Assembly: GCA_010645155.1 (NCBI GenBank)
Contig: CM021315.1
Span: forward strand, 11,974,902-12,038,901
From: Tigriopus japonicus
Lineage: Eukaryota; Arthropoda; Copepoda; Harpacticoida; Harpacticidae
Reading direction: 5' to 3'
DNA length: 64,000 nucleotides
Shown: positions 1 to 12,634 of the stretch, in pieces
Layout: each line of letters opens with the position of its first letter
Numbering within the stretch: position 1 is the first letter of the stretch
Translations under genes and position numbers: made by a program
The notes under the pieces: model-generated
What the model was told of the DNA's origin: nothing
Seen by the model: only the letters and a program-made list of their open reading frames with translations
Database searches by the model: none

Positions 1-1707
1 ATTTTTTAAAGATATTTTGAAGTCCAATAATTCTTGGAGTAAAAGCAAACCACACGTCCAATATATCTATTTCAATTATGACTGGTATGAATGATTCAAG
101 AGTTGATTCTTAAGGGTTGCACTCAGGGGTAATGTTTTAAACAAAATAGAAATTTTGAATACACAACAATGAAATCAAGGAGATCGTGGTTGCGCGACAT
201 GTTTTTCATTTTCTATTTAAGGTCATGTGTTTTATGTTTGTGAATTCATGCTTCATCTATTAATCTTGCAAAAAAAGATCACCTATTACGCCCTTGTGGG
301 CAAATTGAAACATCAGGGGTTTTTAAGTAAAATAACTCTGCTATTGATGAATGAATCTTTATTCAATTTGAATTCATAACTGGTCCACTGGTAGAGTGAG
401 TATTAATACCACCCTTTCGCAAAAGTTCAGGATTTTTCCTCCATATGCGTATTTCTTTATAGTTACATTACGTTACCAAAATTCCCATATTTTGGAGATT
501 TTTTTTATTTTATTTTGACAAAGAAATTTAACGTTTTTTCCAAAGAGTGGCATTACGAATAACCATCAGGCAACTTTGTTTGAAGTTTTTGAAGAAAGAA
601 TTGAAAAAAATGAAGAATTTGAAGCTATTTAGAAGAAAACGTCAAAGCTCAAAATTTTCATACCTTTCAGGACATTGAAAAGCTGCATGACATCTCTGGG
701 AACTTGTTTTTTCATAGCGTTATCGGCTTTTTGGGGTTAAAAATGGACCATTCAAAGTCAAATAACTCTGCTGTTGATGAATGAATTTTTATTCAATTTG
801 AATTCATAACGTAACTAAATGTTCTTTAAATATGGGTTAAATAGTTTATAGAAAAAAAAAATAATTAATAGGTTCTTAGGTATGTAACTTTTTCCCTGGG
901 CCTAAAGTTATCTAATACAATAAGAGTATAATGGTTCCCTATTGAATTGTGGATCCAAAAAGTGCCATGATGTCTTTGGGTATTTCGATCCAAATCTTAA
1001 GAGCCAATCGGAACACCGTGGGAAAGTATTCCAATCAGTTTGGTTTCACGTGACTCTCAAGAAGGAAGAAGTACTAATGCTACATGTTGAAACGAGGTGT
1101 CAAAACATACATAAATGCAGTTTCAGTATTTTGTGTACTATCTTTGGTTCGCATGGTGAGAAACATTCTCACCATTATCATGTGATCATTAGCACAAAAG
1201 CCCCTTCAAGTAGAATGAGGCCACAAACGCCCCATTAGATGGTCTGTGGTATCAGTTTTTCTCCTTTGTGTTTTATTTGACCTCTTTTGTTTTTAGACTG
1301 GGAGAGTATTTCCAGATAATCGAAAAGCACAAAGCTGATAATGTCAGACATGTCTCTTTATTTGAATAAGAATTTTCTTATAAAGGTAGCTTTTAATTAA
1401 TTGGTGAAACTGGAGATTGAAATTTGGAAAACTGACTGCAATCAAGGGGTGCCGTTCTAAATTCATTGAATAAGGGTTGGGAACTCATTGGGTACGAAAT
1501 CGAAAATTGAGCCAAAGACATTCCCAATCAAAGTTTATTTAAGATTAGTCTTGATATGAACCAATTGTATCATAAAAAAATTATAACACATATTCTGTGT
1601 AGGATTGTGTGCTGTGATTTTAGAAAACATGACTTCCGTCGCCAATGTTTGATCTACTGTAGTTGAAAACGACCTAAAATACGAATTCCTTCAATACACG
1701 TGCTAAT
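1..1707. other. AT-rich non-coding stretch with a 51-bp direct repeat
   Basis: I see no convincing gene here. A stretch beginning aaataactctg and ending gaattcataac occurs at 330-380 and again at 760-810 with two or three differences, 430 bases apart and in the same orientation. Short reading frames such as 942-1238 have no recognisable motif. Confidence 0.5.
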
Positions 1708-2166
1708 CAGACCTGTGTCAATTACTTTCAAAGTGTAATTAATTTCAATTACAATTGCATTGGTTCGAAATGTTATTATATTCAATTACAATTACTTTCA
1801 AATTGTTCTTCAATTACATGAAACAAGTTTCATGCACAACAATAGACATTTACAAGTTGACAAATATCACCTTATGGATCAGTGAACAAGCAATTCTGAT
1901 AAACTTTGAAAAATGAGTGTGAAAAGTTGGAACCATTGTTTTGCAATTTAGGTAAAAATGTAATTGCAATTTGTAATTGAAAAACTTCAATTACTGATTA
2001 ATTTATTAATTTATAAATTATTCAATTAATTTGGCTGAATTGGATTTAATTCCAATTCCAATTACCTTGATCGTAAATGTAGTTAATTACAATGACAATT
2101 GCTTGAAAATGTAATTGCAATTATGTGATTATAATCGAAATTACAATGACGGTAATGCGGGGTCTG
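1708..2166. mobile_element. Short non-autonomous hAT-like element (MITE)
   Basis: The left end reads CAGACCTGTG and the right end, reverse-complemented, reads CAGACCCCGC, giving a short imperfect inverted repeat. The flanking octamers gtgctaat and atgctaac agree at six of eight bases, as expected for a decayed 8-bp hAT target duplication. The interior is AT-rich and made of repeated variants of an aattacaatt motif. There is no transposase. The assignment to hAT rests on end sequence and duplication length only. Confidence 0.5.
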
Positions 2167-5100
2167 ATGCTAACTCTCCAAGAAGAAACGGTAGAAAACT
2201 ATTTTGATAGATCAGGCATTTTTAGGCCAGGCTCACTTTCAAAACACCATTCATGAGCAATGGAAATTCGGCATAAAAATATTTCAGCCAACAACTTCGT
2301 ATTTTTAAAAGATAATCAGACCCATTTTTTTAAACAGTCCTGAATACAATTGTTCATGGATTTATTGAGACCAATAGTGACAAGGCTCGTTCTTTGAATC
2401 TTAATCAACCTTCCTGAGATTCTTGAAAAGGATTCTTGTCCATCTCGAAAGTTTTTACCACATCGATTATCAGGCTGAAAATTAAACAATCCTTATTCTT
2501 GGACCTTTTACATACGATCGAACAATCCCTCGCCTTGTTCCGCATGCGTCTGAAACTAATGAGCAATGTCGAATGCAACAAGGTTGTTTGGCAAACGGAT
2601 TTCCAATAGTTGCCGCCATCACGGATTACAAGTTCTAACGAAGGGTTCGTCGATGATGCCTCCTCGACTCAAGATAAGGAGAGGGCTGGTCCAGAATACC
2701 TAACAAGTATGGAATACTTTCCTTTCTCTGTTGTCGTCCCATTTGTTCGTTCCCCAGTCGTCGACTTGTGACCCTAATTATGACGATTCTTTCATCTGAA
2801 AGTATTTGGCCTTATCTTGTGGTGTCCATCAAGCACCCAATATTTTGTCCGTTGACGAGCTCGTTCAAGAAGCCTCAGAGATAAGAGGCCGTTCTCCTTC
2901 AATGTACAACCTCATCCAGTGAGGCAGCAACTAATTTTAGATAATTGCTCAACTCATCTCTTCATTCTCTTTGACAAAAGCAAACCTTGGTAGAAACATT
3001 GGGAGAGTGAGGAAGGAAATTGGAAGTGGTGCTTTAGCTTTTGAGATGGATTATAAATAGACCTCCAATGAAAGTCCCTGAGCTTCTGGACAGGGACCAT
3101 TGGGAATGAAGAGAGCTTCCCTGTTGAGATCGGTTCATTTCCGAATACGTATTAATTTTTCAGGCAAAAGATACAGGATAACTGTAGAGCATGATGAAAC
3201 ACAAAGCCAATGAAATCCATTGGTTTGCCTCTCTCTTTAGTAGGCAAACAACTTGAGAAATGGAACCACTTGGGAACATTTGCACGACATCTGTCCGCCA
3301 AGTTGGGAACAAATCCCAATTTGGTTCCGTCTTGAGGTAAGAGGAAAAGAGAGTACAATTTTTTTTTTGTTTGGATCGGTTAAAGAAAATAATCTGATTT
3401 CTTGTCAACTTTCTGTTTGCACGAATTGTCGCTAATCAGCTCAAGTATCAAAGAACAGGGTGGCTAAAAACTAGTTCTCCAGAGATATTTCCAAAACTCG
3501 TATGTAAATATTCGTATCCAAAGCGGGAATAGTCACAAAAGAAATTGTGGGATTGTATACCAACTGCCAACAGGTATGGTGTATAACTTGGAATAAATCT
3601 AATTTACATTTGAATGTCTCGAGGTCTAGGCTTGGAATGAGGAATCCAGACCATCTAAATATCCATTTCGAATTTGAAGTAGGCGAATTCTTGAAAAGAT
3701 CCAAGCCCATGCCAACAAACGATGTGAGTGGCAGCAGACTCGAGGATCATATCCTGGAGACCTCCACAAGAATATATGGTCTCTCTTTCCCTCCCATTGC
3801 CTTCTCAGCACTATTTGCCAAGATCTCGCCCTCCATCTTCTTCTCTTTCCATCCCCATTGACTAAAACATAGGGAGGATATGGTACACAATGTACTTGGA
3901 GTTTGTCTGCATTCCAGTCCTCGCTCCTTTCATGGCTCCTTCTAGCTTCTGTTTAGTCAGGGTAAAACTTTCGGGAACGAAAATGTTCACAGTACTTGCA
4001 TGTTCAATTCTCTTTTGTTTGTCTCGCATTGTTTCTTTCAAGTGAAAGACAATAAAATTGGGCGAATTCCTCTCACTCTCTTGGGATCTGGGCATTTCTT
4101 TCCATGAATGACGATCTTGAGTTTGTGTGGAGCTGTCCTTACAAAAAATGCACAAAGAGCCGACAAAAATGGCTTTTGAGACATGATATAAAAGCAGCGA
4201 CGGGGTGGAATTTCAGTTTGAGGAAGCTCAAAAACGCAACAGAAACAGACTCCTTTGAGAGATGTTTGTACCAGAGTTCATTATAGGTACCTCATTGAAT
4301 TATTATTGGGAAAAAGTTTCCATCCCTTGCTCACCACCCACGCACATAAGAAACGAAGAACATTGAAAACAAAGGGGGACTCTTTCAACAAAGAAAACAC
4401 TCTTTGCCCAAGGGTTCAATTGAAACATCTTGTAACCTTTAAGCCTTTCCAAAAGCACAGAAATCATGTCAAACCACTAGAAAAAGTCTCTTTTTTTTAT
4501 CCGCAACAATTGGCGGTTGCACAAGTTCACCGATTTGCACACCTTCACTACGTACAACTCTGTCTATCTGAGGTTTGAGGTTGTTGTTCCTTTTGGCACC
4601 AATTCTACTTTGCGACCCGGGGTTCCATATTGCAATGCAGGCGGTGATGATGGCAGTGGTGGTGAGCGTATGGAACAAGGTGCTCGTTCGTTCAATGTTT
4701 TCTAGTGCTCTTACTACTACTACCAGCCTTGAAGAATAGAAAGAGTGCGCTTCACTCTCCTTGGATCCGTTGTACAGTATGGCAGTGTAAAGGCTTTTGC
4801 TTGAGTACTTCAAAGATGGACTACTTAAAGCTATATCTTCAAAATTCTGAATATCGCACACCAGTTTTTTCGTAGTTGCACGTTTTTTGATGTGATTGCA
4901 AGGAATGTAATCCCGTCTTATTATTAACAAATTGATGATAAGTAGTGGGAAAATTTCTTTGAAAGATACTATAATTTTTTTAAACTTTTGTTGATAAATC
5001 TGAACCATCCTTGTGCGATGGTTCAAAATCAATTAGTATTTAAATTATGTTTGATCCAGCCAGAAGTTCATTTTGGTAAGCTGCTGGGATCGTCAACCAA

Positions 5101-5278
5101 AGGCTTTGGGGACAAGGTCCATTCTGATTAACTCGACCCCAAAAAAGGCTTGACAAACAGATGTCTACCCTAGAGCACTATAATATTATTAAAGTGCTCT
5201 AGTCTACCTTATACCGACAAAGACCCACAATTTAACGCTCGCAGAGTGGAAGAGTCGCCAGCATTGTGCTATGAATAG
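2167..5278. other. Intergenic stretch without a supported gene
   Basis: Several reading frames of 60-187 codons occur, including one at 4469-5032 (-), but none shows a domain, biased composition or flanking splice signals. Nothing further can be supported. Confidence 0.4.
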
Positions 5279-5707
5279 TAGGGATGGGTCCGGATCGGCC
5301 ATAAGCTGACTCCGGATTGGATCGGATCGGTTCTGAGGTCGGCTCGTCGTGAAGCAGATCCAACCTCTAGGAACTGATTAGGAGTCGGAACCGAGCTTTG
5401 AGAAGTCGACTCATTAACATTTAGATAAATTTTGTTTGGAAACTTCACTTTATCATTTTTATCCAAAGCTTTTTCTCCACTTTTTCTTCCAAGAGATGAA
5501 ATATGAAAAAATACATCTTCTGATTGTCATTCACTGAAAAAAAAAAACCTGTAACAAGCGAAGTGGTGTTAGAAAATCTGGATGCTGGATTAAAATCTAA
5601 AATTTGAATTACCCAACCGACCGAAAAGCCGATAACCCAACCAATCCGAAATGGTGTCAAACCAATCTTGACTCGGAACCGAAAAATCTTGGCCCGAACC
5701 ATCCCTA
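5279..5707. mobile_element. Non-autonomous hAT-like element (429 bp)
   Basis: The left end is TAGGGATGGGTCCGG and the reverse complement of the right end is TAGGGATGGTTCGGG. The flanks are atgaatag (5271-5278) and atgaatgg (5708-5715), an 8-bp target duplication with one mismatch. The interior contains ggatcgg and gaaccga motifs and no transposase. TAGGG termini with 8-bp duplications are known for hAT transposons. Confidence 0.75.
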
Positions 5708-6245
5708 ATGAATGGCTAACAAGCCAAACATTTCGATTTCCTCTAATTCCTAAATAGCTTCGCGGCCCACCAAAAATCTCCTCGAGACCCAAAAATGGGC
5801 CCGACAAACTAAATACCGAGCCTTGTACTAAAGAATCACATCCAGTCTAATCCCTCCTATCTTCACTTTTTCAATAAAAACAGGCCACTTCCATCCGCCA
5901 TTATTCAAGGTTTTATCCCCTAATATCGCTATTATTCTAAAATCAATTTTCTTCAAGGAAAGAAATCTTGCCTTAAACGTACAAGAAAAGTTCAGTCAAA
6001 GGTTGCAAAAAATGATCCGATACTTTTCATTTGGTGAAAAAGAATCCTTCAAAATATTGGACCCCAAATAAACACTTCCATTCTATATTCAAGAAGTCCT
6101 CCACAAGCTCAGCTGTAGCTCAGAAGCATCCCACAGTTTGAGGTGGAACTTGCCAATGGGCGCGCTTCTCGAGCTCTCATTCGTGTTCCTTTCCTGGCAC
6201 CAAGTCTCTTCCTTCGCTGATAGCTTCAAAGGTTGTTGTTGTGGG
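5708..6245. other. Intergenic stretch, nothing recognised
   Basis: No coding potential, repeat or RNA gene was seen in this interval. Confidence 0.4.
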
Positions 6246-6535
6246 CTAGTAGGGAACGAAGAATAGCCAACCAAGAAGGACGGTCCCCTGGTCATTTGGA
6301 AGCTCATATAGCGAAACCTCGAAGCGTGATACTGAGTGCGGCTCCTGGGTGGTCCAATTGGGATCCATAAACTCATTCGGAAACTGAATTGGAACATGAG
6401 CCGAGCAAAACAATTTATTATCGCTGTTCAAAACCTTAACACAGTTAGCGGCAAATTTCAAAGGACAAAGGCCGAATTGTAGTTCAGCTAACTTTCCCTC
6501 CTTCTCGTTCCTTTGATCTTCTTGGAATGGAACAA
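6246..6535 (-). CDS. Possible terminal coding exon, unknown product
   Basis: A 95-codon open stretch follows an AG dinucleotide (6536-6537 on the minus strand) and ends in a stop at 6246. It has a mixed, protein-like composition with motifs such as KFAANCVKV and FEVSLYELPND. There is no good initiator, so if real it is an internal or last exon. Its entry phase (two bases completing a codon) fits the exon ending at 13,788 on the same strand, which would make it the end of that gene across a 7-kb intron full of transposons. One phase match in three is expected by chance. No family was recognised, and a second frame stays open beyond the stop to 6089, so a decayed gene is also possible. Confidence 0.25.
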
Positions 6536-9432
6536 CTCAGGATCATGACGGTTTGGTAATCAAGCTTCACGCACGCTTGTCACGATCATGGTCAGTCAGA
6601 CTCATAGGAGAACGATCGCTAGATGACAGGTTCTGTCTCTTGGTTCCACTGACCACATATGGGTTATAGGCTTCGAATAGATGAAAGTGTCAATACCACT
6701 TAGTGGGTGTCAGCTACACTTCTTTTGAAGTCCACTCTTAGCTAACGAGGTTTTTATCAGAAGTCCTAGACTCGTGTGATCTGGCACTTCAGAGAGTTTT
6801 TACCATCAACAATGAGTCTTCGTGAGACTTCTGGTTGAAGCTTTAAGTGTAAGCAAGAACCACTGAACTTCTCTGGACGTTGAGGCAAGCACCATGAAAA
6901 AAGATTTTCACTAGGAAAGAATCAATTGTGTTTTTCGGCAAGGCACTACTTGTTGGGTAGACTCGATTTTTTCGATTTTTCACTCAATATTACTATATCA
7001 CTCGGAATATCATAATACAGTTGTTGAAAGCCGGTAAAAAGCATATCAAAAAATGCCCAGATGTATGCGAAAGAAGGTCAAAAATGCCCAAAAAGAATCT
7101 GCAACAAATATGCAGGGTAAAATATCCCTATTCTTTAGTAAAGAATTCCATTGGGTCAAGAATGCCCAAAAGCCAAGCTGAACCCATGTAATTGGCACTA
7201 TTTCATACAACTTAAGGCAGTGTCGGTTTCGAAACCACCCGGCAACCCTGCCTAGGGATGAATGACACCGGCGTTTTTGCCATCAACTTTGCGACCCTGA
7301 CACTAATAGACTTGTCAATGTCCACACTGACACCGATACCAGGTGTCAAAGTGTTTCAATTTCGAACAATTTTCGTATTATTAAAAAAAATCACGAAATC
7401 TTATAGATGTCGATACCGTTGACGATGACACCAAAAGATGCCAAAGCCGAAGTTGGCAAACTTGAGCATTTGTTAGTAAATTCACTTGAAAATCCGGCAA
7501 ATGTTGATGTTTTCAAAGTAGAGGATTCGTTCTGTTGACACATGTAAGGGGGAAATCTGATTTTCCCCCAAATACAGAAAATATGCCTAAAAAGGCTTTG
7601 ATATGCGTTTCACGCAAAAAGGGTGTTTTATGCTCAAAAATCTATTTCAACAGCCCTAATCATAATCAAGAGTTAGGTTCTCTTAAACAAAGCTCACGAC
7701 ATACTCCTTCACAGACTAGATGTTTGTTGAACCACAAAAGGGTGAGCTCATTAATTTTAAGCTTTGTTCAATACATAACTTTGAGACGGCCTATCTTTTT
7801 ACCCAACATTCGATTGAGCCGAACATTCAAATACAAAGTCTACCCAACGTAGAAAAGGCCCCATATGCAAACAAATGCAAGATTTGTACCAACTGAAAAT
7901 CACAATCTTCATCTTTAGCCCTCTCGTCCAGAAAATGAATTTGTTCTTGGTGTGAAGGAGTACTGGATTAGGGTTCGCAAATTGATGCTCTACTCTTTGG
8001 TCCTAATTTTCGCTCAACTTATAAATTCTTACATGGCCAAAACTGGCGTTCTCAATGCTCTTTTCCGAATGAATGCCAACCAATTTTAGAAGCCTGCCAA
8101 GAATGAGCTGAAGTTTGCTCGAGCGCCTACCTTATCTCAAAGAAACAAGAGAGGATTTTGTTAAAGCTGCCTCATTCACTCTCTTTCAAAATCCAATCCG
8201 TACTACAAGGTCCTTGAATGTTGCCATTTTGGTTGTGCTAACGTGGTAAGCTGCCATCGAAACACTTGCCAAGTTTCATATTTTGAGACTAATTAATCAG
8301 GAGAAAGCCCACACCACCTTGATCACTGTTGCCAGCTGTTGTGATTTTGCAGGATGCTTCATCTCGACATACACAACGTTGACCTTCCTTCGCCATGTTT
8401 TCAACCAAAGGTTGCCCTTTGATCTCGAAAACTACAAATTTGGCCGTTCTTTTAACAAAGTACCTATTTTCAAAACAGACTTAAGAATTTTGTCTTACGA
8501 AAAAGACAAAGGAACCAATTGTAGTTCCTGTCCAGGAAATAAAGAATTGGTTCTTGAACTCCTTGCTAAAAAGGATTGACAGTGCTCGTTACCACTGCAT
8601 TTTTATAATGTCAAAAAGAAAGAATAATCCACCTCTTTTGAATTATATTTTCAACAGTAAATTGGCTGGCCTAACCCATTTAAAAAAAGTCATATATTTT
8701 TTGAGGCATATTAAAATGACAGTAAATTAACAATAAAATAGCAAAAAGGAATTGTGCTGTCTTTCTTTGAGAATGAGAGCCTTAATGCGTATTACTGCAA
8801 AAATTAACTTGCACTTTACTTGTTATTTTGGGCGTAAAATAATTCATTTTTTCAAATGTGTTGTCATTCTTCAGGGATTTTTACACATTATTTTTGCTTA
8901 CAACGAATTCCTTGGGTTTTTAATATATTTTTGGTTGGTTGCGTATTTTCTACTACCGCTACAAGGAATGCGATTCCTAGTAAAAGAAAAGATTTTCTTT
9001 TGTAATGGACCGATAGGGCTCATCACTAAAACCGGGAGTTTTGGCCGAAAAAGGGCTTAACCAAAACCAAAACTGAAACCGATACCAGCTGACTGTAAAA
9101 CTATAAAAATGTGTAACGATGTCTCCTTGACTTCTCGTCATCAACACTTCAATTGATAAACGAAAGCGGAGATTACTTGGCTCAATTTTGCCTCTATAAT
9201 GATCTTAGTCTCAGATATAGTTCTATGCACCGAACTTGTATCACATGTAAAATTCACTTTAAAAAAGTAAATTGCTCATTGGAACTAACTATCCCAATGC
9301 TATTACATTCAATGAGGTAGTCATCATCAGTTGACCAAACGTTCATTCAGCCCAGAAGCGAATCGGTTCTCTCGTATGTGAAGGAAAATACTATAGACTG
9401 CACGAGATCAATGCATCGAGTGCTCATGGTTC
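6536..9432. other. Intergenic repeat-rich stretch
   Basis: A fragment at about 7254-7445 begins tagggatgaatgacacc and contains several gacacc motifs, resembling the hAT-like element at 20,789-21,359 but lacking a clear right end. Sequence at about 7640-8210 is a diverged relative of stretches near 24,640 and 30,060-30,300, sharing a cattcgattgag motif. No gene was supported. Confidence 0.4.
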
Positions 9433-9650
9433 TACAAAGTGTTTCAAAAGAAACGGAACACTTAGCTATATCATCTATAACTCGTGATAGAAACCATGTA
9501 TGAACCTCAAAATGAATTGCACATGATTTGCCAGGCCCTTGGCTGGAAGAGTCAGAAACAGCAATTTTCCCCTACTTCAATGTTGAGACGACGACGATTA
9601 TCAAAATACGACGAGACTTCAAAAATACAACTTGGGTGTTTACAAATTTT
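9433..9650 (+). mobile_element. 3'-truncated copy of a TA-flanked MITE
   Basis: It begins with the family end in the form GTGTTTCAAAAGAAACGGAA and continues through the shared ctcgtgatagaaaccat and cgacgacgatt motifs also seen at 11,604, 39,283 and 47,108. The right inverted end is missing. Confidence 0.6.
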
Positions 9651-10219
9651 TAAACTTACATTTTTCCATTGATTTTTATTCTACTGATTGGACCAAGGTA
9701 TGTATTTTGACAATAAACCTAGCTTGAGCCATCTTTGTTTACCCCCATATCCTCATGGTTGAAGCAAAAAGATTGGCTTCAGCGTGCGAATTTTCTTTCG
9801 TTTACTTGTCAGCTTTCTTGGCTTCCACTCTATCAACTGGGCCTTGACATTGACAAACGATGGCAATTCCAAAAGACTTGTTTTCAAGCACCTGAGACGT
9901 TTTCGGTTCTATTACTCAAACTTGAAGCTCAAGGAACTTTAAACTAAAACTATTTTGAAAGTAAACAGAAATAGCTCGAGAGGTTGCGTGTCTCCAGGGC
10001 CCTATCACTAGAGGTTTTGGTACCAAAAGACGCAGAAATCGCGAAATACTGGATTAAGGACAAAGTTTTGTTATGACTAGTCTTGGTGAAAAACAATGGT
10101 CTCTGGGTTGTGATCAAGTGAGTTTAGATGTGTGTAGCTGAATAGTTCAAAAGTTTCATTCATTGTCTGGAACTTGAAAACAACGTTTTCTCTTTTTCCC
10201 TTTCTTTCTTGTTATTGGC
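9651..10219. other. Intergenic stretch, nothing recognised
   Basis: No gene, RNA or delimited element was recognised. Confidence 0.4.
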
Positions 10220-11080
10220 CTAGAGACAGGAAGTTTAGACGAATAAAACTGTCAAATTAGACGAAAAAAGACGAATAAAATTGCCCGATTAGACGAAAAA
10301 AGACGAATAAAATTGCTCGATTAAACGAAAAAAGACGAATAAAATTGTCCGATGAAACGAAAATAAACGAATAACAGGCTTCACTGGACAAAAAAGACGA
10401 AAAAAAAACCGTCTTTCACGGTAAAAGAACAAACGAATTGCCGGTAAAGAGGATACGAAGAGCCTTAAACTGCTGCCCATAAAATAGTCGAAAAGAGGGG
10501 AAACACCTGTCCCCTTGTGTAAAACGCAAAATCTACAACAGTAACAAACGGAAAAGTGCCATATGAGCAAGAAATGGTCAGTGTTACATATTAATATAAA
10601 AAAGAGTTCAAAACCGCCCTTTTTCAACGTTTTCAGTTGGGCAATATTTAATAACAAATTTGCAGACGCATTAATTGTTTGCATTGTCGGATAGCTCTTT
10701 TCAATCCAATTGTGGCCTTTTCTTTCCGTGTCTGTCAGGAAACCTTACGAGTTAAAATTTTAGTATGGATCATATTTTGTTCGCGCAAAAACGCAAGTGA
10801 CAATTTAACTATTACTTTGGCCCAAGTTTTGGCGTTGAACTTATTTGAAAGTGTCTATTTGATTTAAAATTTGAGAAAAAAAAAACTTTAAATCCAAGAA
10901 AATTTTCCATTTTTGACTAATCAAACGAAAAAAGTTGAGTAAATTTGCCGGATTAGACGAAAAAAGACGAATAAAATCCAAATTAGACGAATAAATTTGT
11001 CGCGACGAATAAGGTTAAAAAAGACGAATAAAGACGAAAAAAGACGAATACGTTTATTCGTCTAAAGTTCCTGTCCCTAG
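10220..11080. mobile_element. Non-autonomous transposon with arrayed subterminal motifs (861 bp)
   Basis: The first 28 bases and the reverse complement of the last 28 differ at only two positions; both read CTAG(A/G)GACAGGAA followed by a TTTAGACGAATAAA-type motif. The flanks ttattggc and ttattgca agree at six of eight bases. Inside both ends a motif of the form TTAGACGAAAAAAGACGAAT recurs several times (about 10,230-10,375 and 10,920-11,050). There is no transposase; a minus-strand reading frame across the repeats is translated repeat. hAT is the best guess from duplication length. Confidence 0.7.
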
Positions 11081-11603
11081 TTATTGCAATATCTGGTTTA
11101 CATCAGTATGGTTGCAAAGTATAGAGCAAGAGAGTAATGCCTTTTTTCCACTTAAGTACAAAAGTAATAATTTGTAGGGCTTAGATGGTAATCTTGTTTG
11201 GAACATTTCATTTGATGATTAAGGTCAAGGATTTTATAACAGATTTATTTGCATTTATCAGGAAATAAAAGAATGTTAAAGTTATCTACTTCTCCAGAAA
11301 TACAAAGAGATATCAAATTGAGGGTTATGATTGAGGATGGTTCGCATGATATCAAATAAGTGAGCTTAATTCCATTGAAGTCATTCCTAAAGTGCACAGA
11401 TGAAAGTTTTCTCTCCTTTTTCTTTAAGAATGAGATCTTGCACTGAAAGAGCTCCAACTTGGGATGTTGATATTTTCTCCAACCTGTATTGAAACATATT
11501 TCTTTATTTTTCAAACCTTACTGTTATCTTCATTTTGGCCCCAATTGTCTTGCCTGGCTGTCAGTAGATAGAGCTTAATTGGCTATGTGTATTGGCTAAA
11601 ACT
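11081..11603. other. Intergenic stretch, nothing recognised
   Basis: No convincing gene or repeat boundary was seen. Confidence 0.4.
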
Positions 11604-12634
11604 ACTGGGTGTTTCAAAAGAAACAGAAAACCTCTTTAAAGTATCAAAATCTTGTGATAGAAACCACATATAAACTAGGGCTGATTCTCGAGAATTTCTC
11701 GAAAAAATCGAGGATCGAAAATTCTCGAGAATTTTTCCGAATTCTCGAGAATTTTCGAGAATTTTTTATTAGATTACTCTAGGTCATATTTTGGAATTCA
11801 TGGCAAAACTGTTTCGTTCAAAACAAAAGTTTCAAGTAAAAGAACAATAGGAGCCATGAGCAATGTTTGAAACTTTATAAACATCTTTATGGTATATTCG
11901 AACAAGAAAATAACTCGTGAACCAGCCCAAACAAAATCTCCTCTGTCCAGATTCGAGGCAAGATTCTGTGTCTGATTTTTTTCGAGATTCTAATGGCTGT
12001 GGTGGTGTGTACAAGAAACCCCTGTTTTGAAAATTACAGCTGACCAAAAATGCGAAAATGTCCGAAGTTTTAACAATGTCAGTAGAACGTTTCAGAAATG
12101 TCAGAAATGAAATTTCAGATATTATTGTCCGTGAGGTCCAATCATTGTTTTTCACACTCATGTTCATATTGATTTTGGTATAAACTTCAAAAAAAAAAAA
12201 AACAATTTCAAGTGCTTTGGAAGCTTTGAATGTACATTTTTTTCGCTATTTTCACTTTTTCTCAAATTCTCGAGAATTGAAATGTTCGAGAAAATCGTCA
12301 GCCCTAATATAAACCTCACTTTCATTGTATATGAGGTGTCAAACACTTGGCTTCAAAAGTTAAAACTAGCAATTCACCGTTAAATATTAAAACGACGACA
12401 ATTTTTCCAGCAAAGGATCATTTAAAAAATGGAGCGTTCATGACTCTGACGACTTTTTGCTCCCTTTCAAAATTTGGTTAAAATAACAAATGAGCACCAT
12501 GAACGGAATAAAAGACCTGTGTCTTATGAATTGCTATGTGCTGCATCTTATGAGCATTGTAGATTTTTTGTGTGACCAAGCTTTTCCGAGTTACGGACAT
12601 GATTTTTTGTTCCGTTTCTTATGAATCACCCGGT
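11604..12634 (+). mobile_element. TA-flanked MITE interrupted by a nested element
   Basis: The left end ACTGGGTGTTTCAAAAGAAA matches the reverse complement of the right end, ACCGGGTGATTCATAAGAAA. Removing the inserted element at 11,676-12,306 restores the internal order seen in the copy at 39,283-39,632. The left flank is TA; the right flank has decayed. TA duplication and end structure fit a Tc1/mariner-derived non-autonomous family. It carries no coding sequence. Confidence 0.7.
11676..12306. mobile_element. Nested non-autonomous hAT-like element (631 bp)
   Basis: The ends are TAGGGCTGA and its reverse complement TCAGCCCTA. They are flanked by a perfect 8-bp duplication, atataaac, at 11,668-11,675 and 12,307-12,314. 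The terminal regions are rich in ctcgagaatt palindromes. The exact duplication and TAGGG ends support hAT. A 111-codon minus-strand frame (11,832-12,167) has no recognised domain and is not called a gene. Confidence 0.85.

Noticed and set aside
365..440. tRNA-like boxes (actggtagagtg, gttcaggatt)
   Set aside because: No cloverleaf could be drawn and spacing is poor; perhaps a SINE scrap.
4469..5032. 187-codon frame on the minus strand
   Set aside because: No domain, no splice context, low-complexity start, and AT-rich composition; likely chance.
10289..10684. 131-codon minus-strand frame
   Set aside because: It is translated repeat (RLFF/FFRL motifs) from the transposon at 10,220-11,080.
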